Source of the DNA: Tribonema minus
Lineage: Eukaryota; Sar; Xanthophyceae; Tribonematales; Tribonemataceae
Assembly (NCBI GenBank): GCA_017506865.1
Contig: JAFCMP010000001.1
Span: 186,001 to 250,000 of the forward strand
Length of the DNA stretch: 64,000 bases
Direction: 5' to 3'
A model generated the notes under the pieces. That model was not told where the DNA came from. It was given only the letters and a program-made list of their open reading frames with translations, and made no database searches. The position numbers and the translations under genes were made by a program. Shown here one piece after another: positions 1-11,406 of this stretch. The stretch's first letter is position 1, and each line of letters starts with the position of its first letter.

Positions 1-467
1 GCGTGCTGAAGCTTGCAAACTCACTGCGCAATGTCACATGCTGAAGACAGCACCAGGTAAGCTAAGCTGCGGCACAACAACGTGTCAGTGCTTACCACCA
101 GGTGATGGCTGCCGTAGCCCTGTTGAACTACCTACCTCGCCGCAAACAAAGGCGTGTGCTTACGCCGACAGTGCGTCCTCATAGGGCAATGGAACTGTCC
201 CCGGAACTGCACCATCACCGGCAGGAACTTGATGCGCCTGTCGAAGCACTTCCTACTTCATGTGTGTGGGTTTCAGCTCCAGCAGTTCAATAGCAGGATT
301 CAGGCGTGTTTCACAACATGTGCGCTACATGGCGGTTATGTCCACAGATGGCACTTACAGTTCTACCGTGTGTATTTTGGTAACGCCACCCACAAAAGAA
401 CAGCGTTTGTTGAGGTTCCTACTTGAGGACCAAAGATACGCAGTTAGACGTGACAGCAGCAGTGCTC
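1..467. other. Left-edge stretch, no gene resolved
   Basis: No convincing exon is visible on either strand. It should hold intron, and possibly further exons, of the minus-strand plastid gene whose visible second exon stops at a donor near 468. The small open frames here overlap one another and show no family features. Confidence 0.4.
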
Positions 468-1912
468 ACCGCCACATCTTCGCTATCGCGGATCGCCGAG
501 AACGTCTTCTTCACAGCGGACAGAGGCGAACTCACGCCCACGGTGCCTATTTTGCGCCGCACAGCATCGCCATCGGTGCTGCCCGCAGGTGCCACCGCAT
601 CCCAATTTGCCAGCAAGTCTTTCAGGGCTGCATACTGTAGCTTGAGCAGGGGGAACCAAGACGCCGCCACCTTGGGGTCGCCCTGGTGATGAGGGGGTGG
701 CACAAGGGGGCAAGCTGAGGTGGGGCACATGAGGTGTGTTGAAGTATGTGTGCATGGAGATAGACACTGCTTTTTACCTGGGCATCATGCTGACACGCAA
801 TAGATTGGAGGGGGGTCAGCAAGGAGGGGTGTGTGGCTAGCGGCAGTGCGATTTGCCAGGGATACTTGCACAGCTTTTGCATGCATCTGGTGCGTACAAC
901 GCAATGACAGTTCACTGGTGTAGTATACTGTGTGAAAGCTAGCCTCATGGCGCAGCGCCTTAAGGTTAGGGTTAGCCGGCCTTGCCACCTGCAGCACCAT
1001 CAGATGAGACCCTATGTTCAACACAGCAGCTGCCTGCTGGCAGTCACACCCAACTGTAATGCGCATGCAATGCTTTCTAGCGCCATACCTACCCACGTGT
1101 CTGTGATGCCTGTTGTTGTTGCTGCAGTTGCTCCATACTGATAGGCGGTCCGCAGGTGGTTGATTCTATCTACACATACGTTATGCATCATTGAAAACGC
1201 AAAGAATTGTAAGGGCAGTAAGGGCCCTCATCAAGCTTATGTACACGAATGGCACCAAATGCCACACTCAGTGGCATGCTACGCCACAACATGCATTGTA
1301 GTATGTGGGCAATGACTTCGATTGAGCACACCCTTGTCAGACCTAGCAGGTGGCGGATAATGCCAATCCTCAAAAGTACAGAGTACAGATATTCGGCCAC
1401 GGCAACGCTTAGCGATAAGTACACTACAATAAAGCTACAATAGAGCTATACTTCTATATAAATGTCTTCTAGATCGTGGTGAATGCCTACATCAGGTGAT
1501 CCCATGTCCCGCGATAGACTCAAATGACCAGTTTGTACTACGAATTGAATCTTGTGCCGAAAATCAATAAGCATCCGTTCAGTTGTTCATACAAGAGATG
1601 CAAGACGTGGTGCATCTGACGCTATGTGCTCACCGTCGGGCCCCACGCAGCATCATTCGCCCACGCACTTGAGCCCCATGGCATGGCAATTAGAGCAGCC
1701 GCTGCGCCTGTCGCCAGGCCAAAATCCCTTCTCGTGCATGACTCTGCAACTCTGCCGCTGATGCCGGCCTTGAGCTCCGCGCTAGCAGTGACAGTCCTAC
1801 GCGAGCATCGTCGTATCACGGATCCTCGCGGTCTCTGTCGGGCGAGGCCATTAAAGGCATCTGCTGAGCTGCAGGTCGCGAGCACAACTCCGCAGAACAG
1901 CCCCCGCTTCAT
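468..1912 (-). CDS. Plastid thylakoid-lumen protein, 5' part (gene runs off the left edge)
   Basis: Exon 1 runs 1912-1634 and ends at a GTGAGC donor. The probable exon 2, 682-about 469, begins after CACCAG and ends at a GTGAGC donor; both junctions are phase 0. Start at 1912 (MKRGLF) is preferred because a hydrophobic signal peptide follows directly; an in-frame ATG lies 36 nt upstream at 1948. The peptide reads signal sequence, then ADA|F, then an Arg/Ser-rich transit segment, then TRRDF with a hydrophobic core ending SAWA. This is the expected order for import into a complex red-type plastid followed by Tat export to the lumen. The mature part (PLLKLQYAALKDLLANWD, then GDAVRRKIGTVG and SPL) resembles small algal lumenal proteins as I recall them, but I cannot name the family. 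Another exon between 682 and 1634 is not excluded. The 3' end lies outside the window. Confidence 0.55.
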
Positions 1913-1948
1913 GATCGCTCCTGTCCAGGACTGATTGCACTTCAACAT

Positions 1949-2470
1949 CTACTTCAACATCACCAATTCTCAGATCCCTAGCACGGTTGGGGAGAGGGGC
2001 ATTCACTGCACTATAAGATTGCCGGTGTGCAGTTTCACTTAAGGGCCAAAACGCAGCAATGTGGTGCTGCGTTACCACTCCACTGCTTCAGTGATGGACA
2101 TGCTTGTACGGGTGGTAAGTTACATTGAATGCATGTAGTATGTACAGTGGTACCCAAGCTCGTTAACGCCGAAAGGCGTGGCAGCGAATGCGGCTGGTTT
2201 GGTGGGTGGGCTGGGCTGCAGGGCTTGCAGGAGCTAGCACCAGCGGCCCCCAGGTGATGCCAGCGTGCGTAGCCCCTTCGAGAGAACTTCAAACGTGTGG
2301 TGGTGTCTCGGAAGCCCTGGCTGGCGTGCGGAGGAGGGACAGGGAGCGGCTTGGCGTGCTTGGAGAGCAAGCGGAGTCGGCTGCACGCCACGGCACCAAC
2401 CACAAGTTACTAGCAGCGGTAAATGGCAATATCTTGTCAGGCTTGCAGCCTGCGGTGAGCCGTGACCTCG
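1949..2470. other. Intergenic, no gene seen
   Basis: This lies between the start of the plastid-protein gene and the 330-bp tandem repeat. Probably it holds the promoter of the former. No conserved coding frame was found on either strand. Confidence 0.4.
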
Positions 2471-3120
2471 CTCATCAAGGAGGCGATGCTTTACTTAGTT
2501 ATATAGCCTTTCTCTCTAGCGTCAGCGCCTGGCGCCCAGTGACTCCCTCTGCTTATCTCTATGATATCGGGGTTCACGTAGATAGCCACAATCTCCAGTT
2601 CAGGGCCCATCATGGTGACCTTGGCCTGCATGAAAACTTTGAGATGGAGTCTGCGTGGAGCTGGGTGGCCCTTAGAAGGGTCTGTCTGTGGGGGGAGAGT
2701 CTTGCAGCTTTGTTTGGTATCCCTGCTAGTGTGTGGGGGACAGTCGCTTGCGGATGCTTTGTTGGGGGTGATATGGGAGGCCCGGTGAACCACCGTCCCG
2801 CTCATCAAGGAGGCGATGCTTTGCTTAGTTATATAGCCTTTCTTTCTAGCGTCAGCGCCTGGCGCCCAGTGACTCCCTCTGCTTATCTTTATGATATCGG
2901 GGTTCACGTAGATAGCCACAATCTCCAGTTCAGGGCCCATTATGGTGACCTTGGCCTGCATGAAAACTTTGAGATGGAGTCTGCGTGGAGCTGGGTGGCC
3001 CTAAGACGGGTCTGTCTGTGGGGGGAGAGTCTTGCAGCTTTGTTTGGTATCCCTGCTAGTATGTGGGGGACAGTCGCTTGCGGGTGCTTTGTTGGGGGTG
3101 ATGTGGGGGGCGGGGTGTGG
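2471..3120. repeat. Two-copy tandem repeat, 330-bp unit
   Basis: Two near-identical copies begin at 2471 and 2801, each starting CTCATCAAGG. The unit is 330 bp (110 codons), so open frames run through both copies on both strands. On the minus strand each copy reads GPELEIVAIYVNPDI, which loosely resembles a beta-strand of LINE endonuclease domains; that is an inference from a short motif. The copies differ at scattered single bases. Retroelement-derived sequence is the likeliest reading, given the LINE tail close by. Confidence 0.75.
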
Positions 3121-3121
3121 C

Positions 3122-3216
3122 GTGCAAGCTTTGCATGCTACATCCAAGAGTGAGAACAAGGCGACACACCTACAACATGGCATTTCCACAGCCACAAGTG
3201 GAATATAATAAAAGTA
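3122..3216. repeat. Dispersed repeat, about 95 bp, copy 1
   Basis: The stretch from GTGCAAGCTTTGC to ATAATAAAAGTAC recurs almost unchanged at 11872-11966 in the same orientation. It ends with an AATAAA-containing tail, which suggests the 3' end of a short retroelement. In this copy AATAAAAGTAC is followed about 15 nt later by GTACTTTTTATT, so the end could form a hairpin (about 3206-3244). Confidence 0.8.
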
Positions 3217-3345
3217 CAATGGTACACATGCATGTACTTTTTATTAATTCTCGCTCAGGGCGCGAAAAAGCCCAGATGATTGGCATCTAGCTGTAAGGAA
3301 TCTACATGTCGTATGACAGTCTGAAAGTGTCGCAACGACAACCAC

Positions 3346-3860
3346 TCAAACGCCGCCGCCGCCAAATGGCATCTCGGGGTCCTCCCCTACGTCCTCCTCC
3401 ATGTGCCCCCCCCCCCTGGATTCTGCCATGTGTGTCATGACACGGCCAGAGTACGCCATGTGGAGCGCTGCCGACAGTGCCGAGCGTAAGCGCGCCAGGG
3501 CGATGCCCTTGAGAGCTTTAGGGCGCGCTCCTCCGGGCACTGACATCCTGCTGGCATACTCCGTCGCCACAGCCTCCAGCAGCTTCCGCCCCTGCTCCCC
3601 GATGCTGCCAAATGACCCTATTGCCAAAGTGGCAAGTTTGTAGCAATTCTGATCATAATGACCAGAATAGTGGGTAGTCTTGGCGGCCTCTTGGTCGCGG
3701 CAGCATCGCTCGGGGTCTGCTGCAGTCTTCGCCGCCCGCGACGCCACCTGTGCCTCGAAGCAGGCAACGTCCACCATGAGCGGTAGGTGGCGTGTCGGGT
3801 CGTCGTAGCCGGTCACCGGGAAGGCGTCGGCAGGCAGCACGATGTCCATCCTGCGACTCC
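3346..3860 (-). pseudogene. Non-LTR retrotransposon remnant, C-terminal part of reverse transcriptase ORF
   Basis: A minus-strand frame reads RRMDIVLP, then VDVACFEAQVASRAAKTAAD, then KTTHYSGHY, LATLAIGSFGSIGEQG and ALHMAYSGR. This order (short hydrophobic D-V block, Ala-rich helix, K..Y segment, PLA/T..G..G.....L, terminal helix) matches the region after the RT core in many LINE ORF2 proteins of algae, plants and oomycetes. No YxDD catalytic block or endonuclease is attached, so it is a 5'-truncated relic. It lies just 3' of the CFAP99 gene in an area without host genes. The family cannot be named from this fragment. Confidence 0.5.
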
Positions 3861-4355
3861 CCGGCGGCCCGGCATGTACACTGTACTGCAAATCAGAATA
3901 CATGCATGGGCCACATGACAACAGCAATGCCAACACTGGCCGAACAGGGACAGAAACTAACTGCCTCTATCTCTACCTGCAGCAGGCGCAGAACCGTCAC
4001 TTGTCACAGCACAAGACGGGGCGCATCTTGTGAACACCAACTTCAGTTTGATGAAAACAGTGCTGGAGTACGAGCCTGTGCTAACTTGCAGCAGCCTATG
4101 CCAGCGCTGCATCCACCAGGATAATTGCATCACACAGGGGATCACGTCATCATCTTTGCAGCCAGAAGAACCTTATGGGAAGCATTCTCACTGCCGCAAT
4201 AGACGTGACATCAGACAGACAACATGCCACCATGCTGCCAAGCCCAAGCTGAGACAATTGTCAGTACTAAAGCGTCAATTAATGTTGCAAAACAGCTTCA
4301 TTATTAGCCAGCGACGCGTATGGTCCACATCACGTGTGCATGTACCTACAACATG

Positions 4356-7300
4356 CTATCGACTCTGCGACATGGCTGTTGTGGCAGTAGTCAAGCCGCT
4401 GTGGTGGTGATCCCGGTGGCTGCGAGCAGTCGCAATGCTGAACTTGTTGATGCTATCCGCATATGCATTCCGCTGGGCAACGATGCAGCGCGCCGCCTTC
4501 TCAGCAGCGCTCATCTCTCTGAAGCGCTGCTGCCGCATGGCCATCTCGCGCTTGTACGCCGCCGCTGCGCGCGCTTTCTCCCGCGCCGTGTCCGCCTGCT
4601 TCTCGGCCTTGCTGCGCATGCGCTGCTTACACGTGAGCAGCTTGTTGGCGTGGGTCTGACGCTCTTCCTTGGCTGCCGCCATTGCTGTTGCGGGAGACAA
4701 GAATGGCGGTGGGGATCGGCTTGGTTTTGCAGGTGTGACTTCAAGTCGCAATGCAGAGCACATCCCCTGGCCTTTACAATACTCTGCATTTTGCACCATC
4801 TGCCATACTGTGTGGTGCTGCCAGTGTCCATGTGTGCCTTGGCAGACACTCTTTTCCCTGCGACCTCATGATAGTCTCGTCACTACAGTAGCGCTGTGCA
4901 CAATACACAGATGCCAGCGTGCAAATGCGGACATTCTCAAGGGCAAAATGCTCACGCATTGCTGCCACCCTCAAAAAGACGATTTCAGTTCACAACGCGA
5001 CGCAGACTGAATATTTGTGCACCCCTGGAACCCACATCATTGGCCCTCAACGCCTCTCCCGCATCCGTATCAGCACATGGCCTTTAGACCCCCCGCATGC
5101 ACAGCCTAGTCTGCAGCAGCGCTCTTTTCCTTTGTTCAGAATGTCATAGTATACATGCATAATGATGCATTGTTAGTCACATACCTGCTGCTTGCGCCTC
5201 CGCTGCGGCCAGCGCTTGTCGGTTGCGCTCAGCCCTTTCTGCGCCTTTAAGCAGGTCTTGCATAGCCCTAGCACTGGATCCCGCTGCCGCTGCGCCGAGG
5301 TACAGCGCCGCCTTCTGTCGCTCTGCCTCCTGCTGCTCGAGTGACTGGAGCTCAGCTTGACGGCGGTCTCGCTTTGCCTCAAGGGTCTCCAGTAACTGCC
5401 AAGGCAATTGCAAAGAACATTTGACAGATGACTCATCTTAAGCTTGTGTAAATGAAACTTCACATTGCACAAAGTGTGGGCGTGGAAGCTTGATGTATAC
5501 GTTTATGTTATTAACTGCTTCTATGTAATGCCAAGCATAGCTGTGCAACATCAATTTCAATCCAGGATCAGGTGGCCCATGGTCAAGGTACAATGACAGC
5601 TGTGGTGTCAATGATGTCGCCTTCATGCGTGCAGACTAGCATACTCAATATATACACGTGATTCTGCAGTACGCATGGCATGTACGCCAAAGTCTACTGA
5701 AAGCAACCCATGCCAACAAGCGCAACGACACACACTGTGAGACAGAAATGCTGATGGCATCTCATGCGCGTCACATGCCAGCATGTATATCTATGTCATC
5801 ATACGTACATACCCATATATGTCGCGATACGTACATACCTCAGCACTCTTTGCTTGGAGTGGCAACTTCTGCCTCTGCTCTGCTGCCTCGGCTGCAGCAC
5901 TAGCCTTTGCCCGTGCGGCAGCCTTGGCGGCAGCCGCGGCCTCTCTGGCCTCTGAGATGCTGGCAATTGCCTTCTGGAGATCTGCCTGTTTGGCAGCTTT
6001 GTCCGCCAGAATCTGGCGTCTGCGTTCCGCCTCCTCTTGCCGCTCGCGCATCTTGTTCATCTGGACACCACAGCAGAAGCGAAACGATGGAGGGCAGCAT
6101 GTGAGACTCGCTCCTCAATGTCTTGACCATTATTTCGGAGTTGATTTGTGGTCCTTGCACAGCAAGTCATTTCATGGCAAACGCAAGTCGTTCATAGAAC
6201 CGCAAATCATACGCCATACATGCACATAGCATGAATGAGCACAAGTTGGTAGTGTGGAGCAGTGAGGGCCAACGCTGGCGGCTCAACAAACGCATATATA
6301 AGCTCTTGATTTGACGCAATGCCGGCATGCGACTGCTGTGTGGCCCCTTTGCGCCCTCCCTCCTCCGTGACCTCCAGTGCACCACAAATTACCTGCCGCC
6401 TGCCTGATGCAACATCATCATGGATACTTCGAAGTGCATATATCTGATGACCTGCCCTGCAACTGATGCGCTTCGTAAGGTTGACGTGACGTGCCTTGGT
6501 ACACGTTTGATCTGTTTTGTTGCTGCAGTGTGCTGGCTGCCTGCACATCGCGTTCATTGGCTCTGCCCGGCCAGACTGTGACTCATGGTCCCCGCGACTG
6601 CGACTCAGAGTCTCGCGTGCACTCACCGCGAGTCTCTCGCGCGTCTCGGCGAGGCTCATCTCATTGAGCAGCATGAGCCCGGAGCTCTCCGTGGGGTTGA
6701 AGACCTTGACGCGCACGCTGTGAACCTCGTCCTGCCGCAGCCGCAGCACCCGCTCCTGAACCTCTTTGAATTCTGCGGAGGCCTCCCACTGGCGCCGCCG
6801 TCGCCCCTCCTCCAGCTGAGCCGTGAGGTGCTCTTTAGCCTGGCGGCGCTGCTGCAGCGTGCGCGCGACGGCTTCCTTGGGCGCCGTGCCGCGGACCTGT
6901 GTTTTGGGGATATGATGGGGGTGATGCAACAGTGTGTTAGCTGAGAGGCTTGTCTACAGGGCAAATCTCAGTAGGTCAATGTGATTTGGTGAGGTTCATG
7001 GGTTTCCTTGATGCATATTTGACTCTGTAGCGGTCCCGCATGTGTAATAGACTTCCTGTCCATCGCAGCCACAACATTCTGAAGTAGATCATTGTGAAGG
7101 TTCTATCACGCTTCAAAGGCTCGGTCATACACACATATCATATTCATACGCACATATCATATACCTTCAAGTTGAAATTATTTGCTATACTAACGTGCAG
7201 GAATATTTTAACGCTCATGGTTGCAGCACAGGGTTTGGGAAGAAGAAATCACTGCGTGAAATCTGCCTTCCTGAGTCAGAGTAAATGAGTAAGATGCCGA

Positions 7301-10300
7301 TATGCACGTACCTCGGTGACCTGCTTGACCACCTGCTTGTTGATCATCAGCTTGAGCTCTTCCTCTGCCTGTGACTCACACGCAGACATGCACAGACAGG
7401 TCACATGAGGCCACGAATACGCGAGTACCATATATCAGTATGACTACGCTGCTCAAATCATGACTGAAATGAGGTCTCCTGCTTCCTGCAAGTGCACCTA
7501 ATGGCGGGAAACATGCAAAATCGGATGCCATCATTGCCACAATTTGTTGAGCTATTAGATGCATACTTGCAAATGTGGATGCCATCATTGCCACTGCTTG
7601 AGTAAGCGGCTGTGCTCACATCACCAAGGTGTGCATCACCACATGACAAACATTGCGTCAAGTGTGCCAATGGAATGGGGGGCGCTCCTGTGTGACTGCA
7701 ATGCGAGCATTCCATCTGAACCTCACCACTAATCCTTTCTGAACCACACCAAGAGAAACCCTCACAAAATGGGCGGCTGCAGCTCAATTCTGGCATGCAA
7801 TAGATGCCTACCCTGCGCTGCTGAGCCATGACGGCCTTCTCCGCCTTAATGCACTGCGCCAGCTCGTGATTGGCCGCATCCTGACCAATCAGAGCTGCCC
7901 GCGCCGCCGCCTGGCTGGCCTTGGCCTGCTGTCTCTTCCGCTCGGTCTGCTCCAGCTTGAGCTGAGCGTCCTTTTCACGCATGCTTGTCTGCCACCGAAT
8001 GTACTCGGTCGAGTCGCGCAGTTCTGACTCGTAGGCCTTGATCAGGCTGGCGCAGCAGCACGCGGTAAAGCACATGGCGCAGCAGTGAGCAACACTGGAG
8101 AGGGAATGAGGGTTGATTGTACGCTTCCCAAGTGATTGCCATATACACTGACACTCTGGATAACATGGACAGATGCATGTTGAAATTGTCCTGCCAGCAA
8201 AGCGCTTGCAGGAGCATGGCAGCAGGCCCAACAGTCAGGCTGAATGGCAGCAGAGTGCATGCGCTGAAAAATGCCAAAGGTTCAAGGATACACAGCGGAC
8301 CTGCATTCCGCTGCACCAGCGCTTCTTAGCCCTGCGGGGCGCTTGTCATATTGACAGCACCATGGCGGAGGTGATCTTGTGACGTCTGTGAACGAGGGCA
8401 GTGACCAGCATACAATACCTACTCCCGCAACCAGGCCTTGGCAACTACATTGAATTTGGAGTCAGCTGAACACACGTTATGTGTGCCAGTCCTGACTGTA
8501 CAATCAATGGCCCTGAATGTGAGGGTGAAGCCAACTACAAGAAGTGTTGGTGCAACCTCAAGGCTATGACTTTGACATTAACTGCATCGGCAATTGATCT
8601 GGCCAGATGCACAACAACACTGATGTTTTAAGTAGCGCAATGTTCTAGGACAGCATCATGTGACAGTGACACTGCACCACGGCCTAATGTCTGGCACTGC
8701 TCCGCGCCTCTGCAGTAACTTCAAAATATAACTTCAACCAGATCATGAGCGTCACCTGGCATCTTCTGCCTGTTTCTTCTTCAGCAGCGCGTCCTCACGC
8801 AGTATGGCGCCCAAGTTGAGGCGCACTTCTGCAGCGGTGTCCGAGAACTGGGGTGGCGGCTTGGCGGGGCGCCGCGAAAACTGCAGCTCTGCCGCACGCT
8901 GCGCCTCAATCTCCTTCCGTTTTGCGTCCACTGTGTTGCGCGTTTCATGCTGTTGTGTGCAGGCAAAGCACCAATGATGAGAGGGGCACTCTTGTTCCAC
9001 GTCACGGTAAGCCTCCTTGCACCACTAGCAACTTCACAACCTTTGACATGGCAGTATGCACCAGTCGCAGTGCACTCACACTCAGCGCATATATGGTGAT
9101 GCATCACCACGCCCCATATCCATGAAGCATAATGTGATTACCCTTTCCATCCTCACAGCGCTTGTAGGCTTCAAAGCTCAATACTATGTTGGTGGTGCGA
9201 GTGCAGCGAAAATGCGCACTCTTTGCTCAACTTTAACCCTCAGATTGCTTGTGACCAGATCATGTCTTGCATCCGCGTGACATCCTAATAACCTAGCACA
9301 CGCATACACGTAGGGTTAGGGTTTGTGGTGACTGCGTGCAGTGCTACGGTAGCTGTCGGTGAGCATCACTTGGTTTAATCTGCCAGGTGCTGCAAATGCG
9401 ACACAGACATGTACTGGTGTCGAGCACTGTCTCAGTGTGTCTCCACGGCCTCCACAAAATTATTGGCACCAGTCGCACAACTGACATCACTGCCGTGTTC
9501 TGGGCCTTTCAGCCATCAAAGGCGCCTCCACTCCAAACGTCCCCTCCAATGTTACTTATTAAACACATGTTCAACATGTCCGTTGTGACTCTCCCCTCTT
9601 GCTGCACTTTTATCTACTTCCGCTTGAGGGGCGGAAACCCCCATGAATGCAAGATATGTAACTCTTGTGCTCATGTCAAGCGTGAACTCATACGCACTTG
9701 TGACCGCAATCGATCACATGCGCTATCAACAACGACCACTGCCTCACCAACTTGAACTCCCCCAGCCCCTGGGCCTCCGCCTCCTCATATTTCTTGGCGG
9801 TGGCCGCCTTTGTCTGTGCCAGCCTCTCAGCATTCTCCTCCGCAATTGCCTGCAGGTCCTTTGCCCTATCCAGATAGCGTGGGTCGGGGCCCGTTTTGAA
9901 CACCGCCTCTATCTTCATGGGTTCTGGCACCTGCAGCGTGTGTAGTGTGCAAAGGGTCGACAAGACATGGCAGTGAAATACCGTTATGTGAAGGCAATGC
10001 AATGAAGCTGTGTTGAGGTGGTTGACGCATGGCTGCAGACGGCACTTTTGTGGTGACAGCAATGCTTGATGAAAAGCAAGCATTTCTGTGCGCAGGGCGC
10101 TATCCGGCTTGTAATACCGGCTTGACGGTACAACAACTACTAGTACTCGTGAGGCGGGGTACACACGTGTCTCTCTGCCTGTGTGAAGCCAATACATCCG
10201 AAAAGCAGTAGTGCATGGTGGCCTCTGTGCGTCTCACCGCATGTCACACATCTCCTGTTTTCGTAAGTCACTCCTCTTACTGGATCTACCAATTGCAACC

Positions 10301-11240
10301 TGAACTTTGCCATGACCTCGCTCCCATTACAATCACATCGAGGACACACATGCACCGCCGCACACTTCGCGCTCTCACCCTTCGTGGATTGGGCCGTGTG
10401 AGGTTGAACGGTTGAGCGATGGTGGCAGGTCTCGCAGGCACCGACCGTAGCGCCTCCGCTGTTGCGTCCGTACTGGTGCTACGCCGGCGCTGCTTCCCAT
10501 ACGTTTTGACTTGCAGCAGCGCGCAGTGCTCAGCAATGGCATCAGAGGACCGCTCCAGCGCGCCCAGCATGACGTCATTGATGTACTTCAAGTCAAAGAC
10601 GGTGAGCCAGTCTTGCGTGATGGGCCCCTGCATGCGCTTCCTGTCCGTGACGTACTGCAGGAGGGCGCATATCTTCAACGGGTCCTGTGCAGTGAGAAAG
10701 GATAGGGGGAATTCTCGTTGTTGCAATGTTACTCAGCACAGAACGCCGCAGACAGACTTCGCATGTTCGGAATGATGCCGAGGTCTGCAAATCATGCAAG
10801 CAAGATTTGGGGGACGCATGTGGACAGTCATGCATGGTCAACACACATGGCTGGGTGGCGCTCACCTCATGGTGCGTGATGGCTCTGAATTTATCAAAGC
10901 CGAGCTCATCCAGCCTAAATAACAGCAGGTAGCCAAGTACCATGTACAAAGTGTAATCGGCGCGCTCTATGGAGGCAGCCAGATCGCTGAACATGTGCGC
11001 CAGAAATATCTTGAGGGGCTCCTTGCATCTGACGCAGCCGTACAACACTTGTCGCAGAAAGACGGCATCCGAGGGTGCGTGCTCATCGCCCTCCCTCCAG
11101 TGCAAGTTGTCATCTGCGAAGGCTGACACCGTCTGCCTGATGGGGTTGAAGCTGCACAGCAGTTCCACCGCTCTATCTACTACCTGCGGTTTCTGCTGCT
11201 GCTGCTGCTTCTTGACGCTTTCACGCTTCGGCGCGGTCAT
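4356..11240 (-). CDS. CFAP99: Cilia- and flagella-associated protein 99
   Basis: Exons in coding order: 11240-10866, 10684-10379, 9930-9748, 8949-8756, 8046-7812, 7368-7312, 6896-6627, 6060-5839, 5395-5185, 4684-4356. All nine introns are GT-AG and phases join without a break, giving 793 aa. Residues 1-230 form a helical domain (VELLCSFNPI; LRQVLYGC; YMVLGYLLLFRLDELG; LLQYVTDRK) ending in the PFNLTRPNPR signature typical of CFAP99. From about residue 230 on it is charged coiled coil with K/R/E/A-rich blocks, as in trichohyalin-like axonemal proteins. The family is linked to cilia and axonemes by comparative genomics; its exact role is not settled. The start is the first ATG of the conserved frame, 166 bp from the divergent gene at 11407. 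Longer than vertebrate forms by its coiled-coil tail. Confidence 0.75.
5804..5841. repeat. Short direct repeat of a 5' splice-site sequence
   Basis: ATACGTACATACC occurs at about 5804 and again at about 5829. The second copy is the authentic donor of CFAP99 exon 8 on the minus strand (GGTATGTACGTAT). The first is a second copy about 25 nt into the intron. Confidence 0.6.
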
Positions 11241-11406
11241 GGCGGGTCTCGTCAACTCGCATGCAGCGAAGCTGAAGACTGGAAAAACGGTTACGCCCGG
11301 GAACGCGCTCGGGGAACACGACACTTTATTCGTTGTAAACATAGCGAAGACGTCGGGCCCACAAAGCAAGCGCCTCACACACACCCTCCGCACCTATCCC
11401 GCAACA
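11241..11406. promoter_or_regulatory. Shared 166-bp promoter between CFAP99 and the plus-strand paralogue A
   Basis: The two start codons face away from each other with only 166 bp between them, so both 5' UTRs and core promoters must lie here. No TATA box is obvious. Positional inference only. Confidence 0.45.

Noticed and set aside
2188..3153. A 321-codon plus-strand open frame over the 330-bp repeat
   Set aside because: Its length comes from the repeat unit being a multiple of three. The minus strand is equally open, and no protein family features are seen.
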